Assembly (NCBI GenBank): GCA_017628935.1
Contig: JAGBYC010000084.1
Coordinates: 1 to 8,252 of the forward strand
Origin: Clostridia bacterium
Lineage (GTDB): Bacteria; Bacillota; Clostridia; Christensenellales; Borkfalkiaceae
Length of the DNA stretch: 8,252 bases
Reading direction: 5' to 3'
Positions 1-6,536 of this stretch are shown here, in pieces (position 1 is the first letter of the stretch; each line of letters opens with the position of its first letter). The position numbers and the translations under genes were made by a program. The notes under the pieces were generated by a model, which saw nothing but the letters and a program-made list of their open reading frames with translations, was not told the DNA's origin and did no database searches.

Positions 1-657
1 ACCGATATGGGCGTAAATATGGCTGGCTTTGCTATTTCTGACGACGAAATTTGCCGTGAGGCGTCTAAACAAGAAATTATTCGCCGTTACCTTAAAGCAG
101 TTGAAAACGAGCGTAGAAACAATTTAGAGCCGTTTGAAAGCGAAAAAATTCTTGTGCTTATGCGTAACGTTAATATTAGCGTTAGCGATAGAAAAGTTTA
201 CGAAGCAGCACATAAAAAATCTGAACAAACGGGTGTTCCTTGTTCGGCAATTGAACTTAAAGACGGAACTATTATAACAGGTAAAACAAGCGAACTTTTT
301 GAAAGCCAAAGCGCTATGCTTTTAAACGCGTTAAAATACCTTGCTAATATTCCTGATGAAGAAAAGATTTTAATGCCGTCAAGAATAGTTCCTATTGCTA
401 AACTTAAAGTAGACTATTTAGGCAGTAAAACTCCAAGACTTCATATCGACGAAACGCTTATTGCGTTAAGTTCAAGTTGCGCCACTAATGAAAACGCTAA
501 ACTTGCAATTAGTAAACTTCCTGAACTTATAGGAACGGAATTCCATTCGTCAACAATGCTTCCTCATATCGACGCAAAAATGCTTAGAAAATTAGGCGTT
601 CACCAAACGTCAAGCGCCATTTATGAAAATAAAATTCCACAATATTTAAGCGACTAA
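1..657 (+). CDS. DUF1846 / UPF0371 family protein, C-terminal part (5' end outside window)
   Basis: The reading frame is open from base 1 (Thr-Asp precede the first ATG at base 7) to a TAA at 655-657. The ATG at 7 is therefore an internal methionine, and about 218 C-terminal residues are visible. The protein resembles the DUF1846 (UPF0371) family, whose members are usually about 500 residues, so more than half lies upstream. Family-like stretches are TDMGVNMAGF at the left edge, the ASKQEIIRRY helix just after it, and the C-terminal LPHIDAKMLRKLGV segment close to the end. No signal peptide or membrane segment is seen in this part, so it is probably cytoplasmic. The biochemical function of the family is not established as far as I know, and no role is proposed here. 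The gene converges on the rhamnose operon and is separated from it by a terminator, so it is probably transcribed independently. Identification is by recognition of conserved stretches, not by a search. Confidence 0.85.
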   Translation, partial: TDMGVNMAGFAISDDEICREASKQEIIRRYLKAVENERRNNLEPFESEKILVLMRNVNISVSDRKVYEAAHKKSEQTGVPCSAIELKDGTIITGKTSELFESQSAMLLNALKYLANIPDEEKILMPSRIVPIAKLKVDYLGSKTPRLHIDETLIALSSSCATNENAKLAISKLPELIGTEFHSSTMLPHIDAKMLRKLGVHQTSSAIYENKIPQYLSD

Positions 658-663
658 TTTTAA

Positions 664-711
664 CAACAAAAGCGTTGGGTTATACCCAACACTTTTTTGT
701 TGTATTTTTTT
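664..711 (+). terminator. Rho-independent terminator after the DUF1846 gene, possibly bidirectional
   Basis: A perfect 7-bp stem, GTTGGGT (674-680) with ACCCAAC (684-690), closes a 3-base loop. After a single C/A mismatch (673/691) the stem extends outward: CAACAAAAG (664-672) pairs with CTTTTTTGTTG (692-702), with two extra T residues bulged. A T-run at 705-711 follows, and the 693-698 T-run can serve the shorter stem. It begins 7 bases after the DUF1846 stop. Read on the minus strand, the short stem is followed by CTTTTGTTGTT, so the same element may also end the rhamnose operon, whose last stop codon is about 140 bases away. The plus-strand role is well supported; the minus-strand role is inference. 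Confidence 0.75.
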
Positions 712-843
712 CTGTTAAACTATTAAAAGATTAGAAACAAGTTAGGCAAGGCTTACAAAATATTTTGGACACAATTAATCTTATTGGTTATTGTACTCAA
801 CAATATTTTGTGGAAACACAGCATAACGAAGTTTATAAGCCTT

Positions 844-1683
844 TTAATCTAATACGCCTTCAAGCGGAGATAAATTCCAAAGTTCTGCTAAGCCTTTTAA
901 AACTTCATCTGGAATAACGTTAACGTTATCAAAACCAGCAGTAAGCATATAAAGTTGAGCAGTTTTTTCTACCGTTTCAACTAAACCAAAGGCTTCGTCT
1001 AAATTTTTACCAGTACCGTAAATACCGTGGTTTGTCCACATAACTAAACGGAATTTTTTCATTTTTTCAGCAGTTGCTTCGCCTATTAAGTTAGTACCAC
1101 AAACCATACAAGGAAGAATACCAACGCCGTCTGGGAATACTACGATAGCTTCAGTATTTGATTTCCATAATCTTCTTGTAAAGTCAATTTCGTCGATAGG
1201 GCAAATTGCGTTCATAGCGATAGTATAAGTTGGGTGACTGTGTAAAACTACACGGTGTTCGGCATCAACTGATAAACGCGCAATATGGCTCATAAGGTGC
1301 GCAGGTAATTCGCTAGTGAATTTGCCACCGTCGGCATAACCCCATAAAAGTTCAGCCGTTTCACCGTTTTCGCCACCGATACGGAAAATACCAAGGTTTG
1401 TTTCAGGGTCTTTATCAACGTTTTTAAAGTACTTACCAGTACCCGTTACGATAAAGTATTTACCTATTAATTCTTTGGCGTTAAAGCCGATAGGAATAGT
1501 TCTAATAACTTTATTTACGTCAAGGTATTTTGAAAGTTCACTTTCGTTTAACATCATACTGATGTTACCACCGTTTCTTTCGTCCCAACCAAGACGGTAC
1601 ATATTTGCAGTTGTTTCGCGCATTTCTTTAACGAAAGGAGCGTTTGCTACGTCGCCAAAAGTTTTTACAATTTCAGTATTCAT
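844..1683 (-). CDS. rhaD: L-rhamnulose-1-phosphate aldolase RhaD (class II, zinc-dependent)
   Basis: The enzyme cleaves L-rhamnulose-1-phosphate into dihydroxyacetone phosphate and L-lactaldehyde, the last step of the phosphorylated rhamnose pathway, in the cytoplasm. The 279 residues match the usual length (about 275). Visible features are the GWDERNGGNIS substrate/phosphate-site motif (residues 32-42), FIVTGTGKYFKNV (77-89), SELPAHL with the presumed catalytic Glu125, the zinc ligands His148 and His150 in LHSHP, and the third zinc ligand His219 in TNHGIYGTG. The HxH plus distal His pattern is typical of the class II aldolase/fuculose-type family, and the GWDERNGGN motif with the rhaBA neighbours points to RhaD and not fuculose aldolase FucA. 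The ATG at 1683 is chosen because an AAGGAGG lies 12 nt upstream and the next in-frame Met is residue 21. It is the last gene of the operon, 17 nt after rhaA. No defects are seen. Confidence 0.96.
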   Translation of the reverse strand: MNTEIVKTFGDVANAPFVKEMRETTANMYRLGWDERNGGNISMMLNESELSKYLDVNKVIRTIPIGFNAKELIGKYFIVTGTGKYFKNVDKDPETNLGIFRIGGENGETAELLWGYADGGKFTSELPAHLMSHIARLSVDAEHRVVLHSHPTYTIAMNAICPIDEIDFTRRLWKSNTEAIVVFPDGVGILPCMVCGTNLIGEATAEKMKKFRLVMWTNHGIYGTGKNLDEAFGLVETVEKTAQLYMLTAGFDNVNVIPDEVLKGLAELWNLSPLEGVLD

Positions 1684-1695
1684 AAGTGTTTTAAG

Positions 1696-1702
1696 CCTCC
1701 TT
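1696..1702 (-). promoter_or_regulatory. Ribosome binding site of rhaD, overlapping the rhaA stop
   Basis: The minus strand reads AAGGAGG, a near-perfect Shine-Dalgarno sequence. Its first two bases belong to the TAA stop of rhaA (1701-1703), so ribosomes finishing rhaA sit on the rhaD initiation region. The spacing to the ATG is 12 nt, longer than the usual 5-9. No closer in-frame start codon exists, so the annotated start stands. Confidence 0.8.
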
Positions 1703-2942
1703 ATCTTAATGCTAAAACTTCTTTTTCATATTTTTTAACTTCTTCAATCCATTCGATATCAGGAGCGTTTTCACGGCGAAGATATTCTTTCCAAACGTCG
1801 CCAAGTGGTAAAGTTTTAAGTTCTTCTTGCATTGCTAAAAGTTCAGTAAATTTACCTTCGTCTTGTAACGATTTAAGCATTTTATTTGGTAAAAGTAAAG
1901 CGTTTAAAAGTGCCTTTTGCATATTTCTAAAGCCGATTACCCAAGCCGAAATTCTATTGATGCTTGCATCGAAATAGTCAAGCGCAATGTATACGCGTTT
2001 AGTTGCATCGTTTCTAACAATTTCTTTAGCAATTTCTTTAGTTTCGTCGTCAAAAGCAACAACGTGGTCACTATCCCAACGAACGCCACGAGTTACGTGT
2101 AAAGCAATTTCATCAAAGTAGCAAAGTAACGCTGAAATTTTATCGCTAACAACTTCAGTTGGATGGTAGTGTCCGTTATCCATAAGTGGTAAAATATCGT
2201 TTTTAGCAGCAAAAGTAAGAGTAAATTCGCCACTACCAGCAGTATAACTTTCAACGCCGATACCAAATACTTTTGATTCAACGCAAGGCTTAACAAGAGT
2301 TTTATCGTAAGGAACAGATAAAATTTGTTCTAAACTATCTTTATAGCGCATACGCGGTCCAAGTCTATCGGCAGGGATATCTTTAAAACCGTCGCCTATC
2401 CAAATATTCATAACGCAAGGAACACCTGTTTCTTTTGCAAAATATTCAGAAATTTCTACGCAACGTTTACCGTGTTCAATCCAGAACTTTCTAATATCTT
2501 CATCTGGGCTTGTTAAAGTTAAACCGTCTTTAACTTTTTCGTGAGAGAAATACGTAGGGTTAAAGTCGATACCAACACCGTGTTTTTTAGCAAATTCAAC
2601 CCAAGGAGCAAAGTGTTCAGGTTTTAACGCGTCACGGTCTGCTTTATTTTCTTCAGTCATAATAGCGTAGTTAGCGTGAACGTTAATTTTCTTTTTACCT
2701 GGGCAAAGTTTCATAGCAAGTTCCATATCTGCCATAAGTTCGTAAGGCGTGCGTGCGCGACCTGGATAGTTACCAGTAGTTTGAATACCACCAGATAAAC
2801 CACTTGAACCTTCAAAACCTAAAACGTCGTCACCTTGCCAACAGTGAATAGCAACGGGAATTTGTGCTAACGTGTTAAGCGCGCTTTCAACGTCTATACC
2901 AAATTTTTCATATTCTTTAACGGCTTGTAAATATCTTGACAT
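1701..2942 (-). CDS. rhaA: L-rhamnose isomerase RhaA
   Basis: It interconverts L-rhamnose and L-rhamnulose, the entry step of the pathway, using divalent metal (Mn) ions in the cytoplasm. The 413 residues compare with 419 in the E. coli enzyme. All residues expected from the E. coli active site appear at a constant offset of 12: structural metal ligands Glu222, Asp255, His282 and Asp322, and second-metal/catalytic residues His258, Asp290 and Asp292 (E. coli 234, 267, 294, 334 and 270, 302, 304, numbering from memory). They lie in VESKVFG, DNGHYHPTE, LHVTRGVRWDSDH and ALDYFDAS. The N-terminal HCWQGDDV (33-40) and the GGIQTTGNYPGRAR stretch (51-64) are typical of the family. The start is ATG at 2942 with AAAGGAG 7 nt upstream. 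Only one base separates it from the rhaB stop (TAA-T-ATG), implying translational coupling. It appears intact. Confidence 0.97.
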   Translation of the reverse strand: MSRYLQAVKEYEKFGIDVESALNTLAQIPVAIHCWQGDDVLGFEGSSGLSGGIQTTGNYPGRARTPYELMADMELAMKLCPGKKKINVHANYAIMTEENKADRDALKPEHFAPWVEFAKKHGVGIDFNPTYFSHEKVKDGLTLTSPDEDIRKFWIEHGKRCVEISEYFAKETGVPCVMNIWIGDGFKDIPADRLGPRMRYKDSLEQILSVPYDKTLVKPCVESKVFGIGVESYTAGSGEFTLTFAAKNDILPLMDNGHYHPTEVVSDKISALLCYFDEIALHVTRGVRWDSDHVVAFDDETKEIAKEIVRNDATKRVYIALDYFDASINRISAWVIGFRNMQKALLNALLLPNKMLKSLQDEGKFTELLAMQEELKTLPLGDVWKEYLRRENAPDIEWIEEVKKYEKEVLALR

Positions 2943-2943
2943 A

Positions 2944-4329
2944 TTAAATCTCCTTTATACCAAATGAATTTATTACAACTTGTCTGCCTTCTTTAAGGTC
3001 TTTTATTTCTTTTGAAGATATTGCTTGAGCAAGTAAATTGCCTACTGCAGTACCTTCGGTTGGACCTACTAACACTTTTTTGCCAGTATATTCTTTTGCC
3101 AAACGGTTAAGGTAACCGTCTTTACTACCGCCACCAACTATATTTAATATAGGGTAATTTACACCGGTAATTTTTTCAAGCGACTTAATTGTTTTAGCGT
3201 ACACGCTAGCAATACTACGATACACTACGTTCATTACTTCGCCGATAGTTTCAGGAACTTTTAAGTTATAATCGACGCAATAGCTTTTAACGGCGTTAAT
3301 CATACTTTCAGGGGCTAAAAATCTTTCGTCGTTAATATCTACTATCGAACCGAAATCACCAACGTCGATAGCCATATACATAAGGTCGTCGTAACTATAT
3401 TTGCCTTGAAGTTCTTTTTTGATAGACTGAATAGTCCACATACCCGAAATATTTTTTAAAAAACGAATAGTTTTTTCAAAACCACCTTCGTTAGTCATAT
3501 TAAAATTGAAGGCTTTCTCGTTAGTGATAGGCTCTTTAAGTTCAGTACCTAAAAGCGACCAAGTACCACTTGAAATGTAAAGTGGATTTTCGCTAATAGC
3601 AGGAACTGCCATTACGGCGCTACCAGTATCGTGCGTTGCAGGAACAACTACGTACGCATCAAAACCAACTTCGTTTTTAACTTCTTCAGTAAACCTACCA
3701 AGCACGGTTCCCGGTTCAACTATTTTTTGAAAAATATCTTTATCAAAACCGTATTTTTCAATAAGCTCATAGTCCCAGTTACGCGTTTTTGCATTGACAA
3801 GCGCAGTAGTAGACGCGTCGGTATATTCGTTAACCATAACGCCCGATAAACGATAATGCATATAGTCTGGCACGGTTAAAAACTTCTTTGCTTTTTGAAG
3901 TTTGCCACTTAACTTATCAGCGTAAAGTTGATATACGGTATTAAATACGGCGTGTTGAATACCAGTGCGTTCGTAAAGTTCACTAAATGAAACTAATTCT
4001 TGAGACTTTTCAGTCATATCGCTAGTACGCGAATCTCTATACGAATAAACTTCACCGATTATTTCGTTGTTTTCATCTAACAACGCGTAGTCTACGCCCC
4101 ACGTGTCAATACCAACCGAGTACGGCGTAACGCCTAACTTATTACACTCTTTAATGCCTGCTATAATGTTAGCGTATAATTTTTCAACGTTCCAAACAAG
4201 TTTGTTACCGTCTTTTTCAGCACCGTTTTCAAAGCGATAAATTTCTTTAAGTTCTACTTTGCCGTTTTCGAACTTGCCAAGAATATGTCTACCACTTGAT
4301 GCACCTATATCTACTGCAAGATAATACAT
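2944..4329 (-). CDS. rhaB: Rhamnulokinase RhaB (FGGY carbohydrate kinase family)
   Basis: It phosphorylates L-rhamnulose to L-rhamnulose-1-phosphate with ATP, between RhaA and RhaD. The 461 residues are within a few tens of residues of typical RhaB (about 480-490). The N-terminal FGGY domain begins YLAVDIGASSGR (3-14), the ATP-phosphate loop in which the SSGR ending is typical of rhamnulokinases. GIDTWGVDYALLD (73-85) is the sugar-site motif. THDTGSAV (232-239) carries the presumed catalytic base Asp234. ISSGTWSLLG (252-261) starts the C-terminal actin-like domain, and IVGGGSKDGYLNRLAKE (397-413) is the adenosine-binding motif. The start is ATG at 4329, preceded by AAGGTG 4 nt upstream. It follows the DUF4838 gene by 10 nt and precedes rhaA by 1 nt. 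It appears intact; a general xylulokinase or fuculokinase is unlikely given these motifs and the rhaAD neighbours. Confidence 0.96.
   Translation of the reverse strand: MYYLAVDIGASSGRHILGKFENGKVELKEIYRFENGAEKDGNKLVWNVEKLYANIIAGIKECNKLGVTPYSVGIDTWGVDYALLDENNEIIGEVYSYRDSRTSDMTEKSQELVSFSELYERTGIQHAVFNTVYQLYADKLSGKLQKAKKFLTVPDYMHYRLSGVMVNEYTDASTTALVNAKTRNWDYELIEKYGFDKDIFQKIVEPGTVLGRFTEEVKNEVGFDAYVVVPATHDTGSAVMAVPAISENPLYISSGTWSLLGTELKEPITNEKAFNFNMTNEGGFEKTIRFLKNISGMWTIQSIKKELQGKYSYDDLMYMAIDVGDFGSIVDINDERFLAPESMINAVKSYCVDYNLKVPETIGEVMNVVYRSIASVYAKTIKSLEKITGVNYPILNIVGGGSKDGYLNRLAKEYTGKKVLVGPTEGTAVGNLLAQAISSKEIKDLKEGRQVVINSFGIKEI
2950..2956 (-). promoter_or_regulatory. Ribosome binding site of rhaA inside the end of rhaB
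   Basis: The minus strand reads AAAGGAG, 7 nt before the rhaA ATG, and it lies entirely within the last codons of rhaB. Translation of rhaB must pass over it, which fits coupled synthesis of kinase and isomerase. Confidence 0.8.
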
Positions 4330-4333
4330 ATTT

Positions 4334-4339
4334 CACCTT
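4334..4339 (-). promoter_or_regulatory. Ribosome binding site of rhaB, abutting the upstream stop
   Basis: The minus strand reads AAGGTG, directly after the TAA of the DUF4838 gene (4340-4342) and 4 nt from the rhaB ATG. It is the weakest and closest-set Shine-Dalgarno sequence of the unit, so rhaB initiation may depend partly on ribosomes ending the upstream gene. Confidence 0.65.
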
Positions 4340-6523
4340 TTATATACTAGCGCGTTTAGCGTCTATAAATTCTTTAACTTTAATTCTTTGATGGTTTTCG
4401 TCATTAACTTCGGTAAGATTGCCTAATTTAGCAATACGCTCAAATTCGTTAAGCATATCTTCTAACTGCTTTGAATTGTACTTATCGCTAAAGTTTATAA
4501 TAAGCATATATCTAACGAAAAGCGATTCTATTTGCACCCTATCAAGATATTTTTGATATTTAGGTTCAGTATTTTTAACAAGTGCTAAACTTTCTTCAGC
4601 GTCGTTAAAATAGCGTTGTAACCTAACCGTAGTTGCATAAGGGAAGGCTTTTGTTATTGATAAGTATTCGTAAATATCACCGTGGTAATAAAAACGCTCA
4701 CCGTCAGCATTTATAAACCCGTAAGTGCCGTCTGAATTTTTAGCGTCTGCCATATGATAATAATTACGTAAGAAAGTAAAATATCCGTAAATAGCGTCAA
4801 ACGCTTGAGGGCCGTAATAGTTGTAAATAAAATCTCTATAAAGCCACTCTACGTCTTGGTCGGCGTCCCACATAAGTTGTGAACGCACGTACGTCATCAT
4901 AGCCAAGAAAGACGTGCCCGACGTAGACGACGGAAGTTGAGTTAATATTTCGCTAACGCCTTTAGTTCTATAATACTTAAAATTGTCTGCAATAACGCTC
5001 CATTCTGGGTATGGTGCAATATAATCGCTAAACGACGTAGCATAGTCCCAAGTTGCTAAGTTTGAGCAAATTTTACTCCATTGTTCATACGCATTGTATG
5101 AAACTGAGTTGTAAGTAGTATCAAACTGCGCGTGCATATTTTCTGCTCTAAGATGCGCTATACGAACGACGATATCGTCAAGCAACGTTACGTCGGTAGA
5201 CTTGCCGTCACCACTTGTACCAGTACCACCTAAGCATTTATACTTCGCGTCGTAACTAATAACCGTGCCATTAGTATTAACTGGCGCGTCTATACAATAT
5301 AAATAAGCAAAGAAAGCAAGTTTAATATCACGCGTTGCGTTAAACGACGTAGAGTCGGTTACTATAAGGTCGCTAGGAATAGGCGTGCCACCTGGGAAGG
5401 TAGTTGCACCTGCTTGCCAGTCGTTAATAGCCTTTCTAACGGCGTTCATAAATAAGCACATTTGACCAGAATGCTTAATTTTGAAAACTTCGGTAGTACA
5501 CGCTGAACAATTACAATAATTTTTTTCGTTATCGTTAATACCAAACATTATAACGCGTGCCGTTTCGTTAGGTATTATATATTTTTTAATTACGTTTTTA
5601 ATAAGTTCGTCTAACGGGCGAATACCGTCACTTGAGTGCGCGTCGTTAGTAAGAACAGTTGTAAAACATAACTGACCATCTTTAAGTGAGCCACCGTTAT
5701 AGTACCACTCTGGGTGAGTTTCAGCGTAAACGGTATAATCTAAAAACTCTCTACAAATAGACTGGTCGCTACCTATCCAACCGCCACCCTCCATACCACC
5801 GTATTGAGAGCCACTTCTACCGTGTTGACGAAGACGCACAACCCAGTCTTGATTTACGTGAGTAGTAGAGTTACCGTCAAGATAACGGCTATCAAAATCA
5901 GGAACGGCTACCACGTTCATATTTTTAAGTAAAACGTTAGGACTGTTAGTAATAGTCCATTCGTCTTGCGCGTAGTAACGGTAATTTAAGTTTCTTTCTA
6001 AAAAGCCGTAAGCACCGTAAATAATACCGTTGTTTCCACACGCGTTAATGATAACCACGTTGCCGTACGTTTGAATTTTGTACCCGTCGTTACCTAATAC
6101 GCTAAAATCCATTTCGCCCATATCACTTGCGTAATAGAAAGAAGTATATCCAAGCGAAACGTATTTTTTGTTAACGTCGAACGCACCAACGCTTTCGTCA
6201 GTATCGTAAACTACTGGTAAAGTAAAGCCGTAAGCGTCTTTAATAAAATAGTTAAGTTCACTTGCTGCTTTAATTTCTATTGCCGAACTGTATTCGTTAT
6301 TAGATACTAAAATTTTATAATCGCTAATTCCACCACTTATAAAATAGTTAGAACTATCGCTAATTTGTTCAAGGTTAACGGTATCAACGTAAGTATCAAC
6401 GAATTCGTTATTGTTTTGACCGTTATCTTTGTTTGGATCACCTGAAGGGCTACAAGCCACAACGGTAAAAGCTAAAGTTAATGAAATAAGAAGGCTTATA
6501 ATTTTAATAATACAATTTCTCAT
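4340..6523 (-). CDS. DUF4838-domain lipoprotein, putative surface glycoside hydrolase
   Basis: 727 residues. The N-terminus has Lys7, a hydrophobic stretch (8-23) and the lipobox VVAC with Cys24, followed by a polar Gly/Asn/Asp-rich linker (26-40), so it is predicted to be a membrane-anchored lipoprotein facing outward. Residues about 65-190 resemble the N-terminal domain found before the catalytic barrel in alpha-glucuronidases and beta-hexosaminidases: EIKAASELNYFI, NDGYKI, then ACGNNGIIYGAYGFLERNLNYRYY. Residues about 208-560 match the DUF4838 pattern: PDFDSRYL (208-215), WVVRLRQHG (227-235), HPEWYY (270-275), LCFT (285-288) and a CNCSAC cysteine cluster (337-342) after GINDNE. The C-terminal part is helical. 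I know of no established substrate for the family, so glycosidase activity is inference from fold resemblance. The start is ATG at 6523 with AGGAGGG 5 nt upstream. It lies between the Ig-like protein gene (13 nt) and rhaB (10 nt), which suggests a role in supplying rhamnose. Confidence 0.85.
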   Translation of the reverse strand: MRNCIIKIISLLISLTLAFTVVACSPSGDPNKDNGQNNNEFVDTYVDTVNLEQISDSSNYFISGGISDYKILVSNNEYSSAIEIKAASELNYFIKDAYGFTLPVVYDTDESVGAFDVNKKYVSLGYTSFYYASDMGEMDFSVLGNDGYKIQTYGNVVIINACGNNGIIYGAYGFLERNLNYRYYAQDEWTITNSPNVLLKNMNVVAVPDFDSRYLDGNSTTHVNQDWVVRLRQHGRSGSQYGGMEGGGWIGSDQSICREFLDYTVYAETHPEWYYNGGSLKDGQLCFTTVLTNDAHSSDGIRPLDELIKNVIKKYIIPNETARVIMFGINDNEKNYCNCSACTTEVFKIKHSGQMCLFMNAVRKAINDWQAGATTFPGGTPIPSDLIVTDSTSFNATRDIKLAFFAYLYCIDAPVNTNGTVISYDAKYKCLGGTGTSGDGKSTDVTLLDDIVVRIAHLRAENMHAQFDTTYNSVSYNAYEQWSKICSNLATWDYATSFSDYIAPYPEWSVIADNFKYYRTKGVSEILTQLPSSTSGTSFLAMMTYVRSQLMWDADQDVEWLYRDFIYNYYGPQAFDAIYGYFTFLRNYYHMADAKNSDGTYGFINADGERFYYHGDIYEYLSITKAFPYATTVRLQRYFNDAEESLALVKNTEPKYQKYLDRVQIESLFVRYMLIINFSDKYNSKQLEDMLNEFERIAKLGNLTEVNDENHQRIKVKEFIDAKRASI

Positions 6524-6528
6524 ACTAT

Positions 6529-6535
6529 CCCTCCT
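6529..6535 (-). promoter_or_regulatory. Ribosome binding site of the DUF4838 gene, fused to a tandem stop
   Basis: The minus strand reads AGGAGGG 5 nt before the ATG at 6523. The preceding gene ends TAA-TAG in frame (6539-6534), and the second stop runs into the Shine-Dalgarno sequence (TAATAGGAGGG). This is an optimal ribosome binding site and supports the chosen start of the lipoprotein. Confidence 0.85.
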
Positions 6536-6536
6536 A

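Noticed and set aside
7..9. ATG at 7 as the true start of the DUF1846 protein
   Set aside because: The frame is open before it (Thr-Asp), the family is more than twice this length, and the methionine lies inside a conserved TDMGVNMAG stretch.
753..824. Small minus-strand reading frame of 23 codons after rhaD
   Set aside because: No convincing ribosome binding site, very AT-rich, and no recognisable sequence; expected by chance.
1475..1738. Plus-strand reading frame opposite rhaD/rhaA
   Set aside because: It is antisense to well-conserved enzyme genes and gives a low-complexity hydrophobic translation; a shadow of the real genes.
2093..2296. Alternative minus-strand frame within rhaA
   Set aside because: It overlaps the conserved metal-binding region of RhaA in another frame; Leu-rich artefact of codon bias.
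3631..3849. Plus-strand reading frame opposite rhaB
   Set aside because: Antisense to the conserved kinase core, with no ribosome binding site or recognisable domain.
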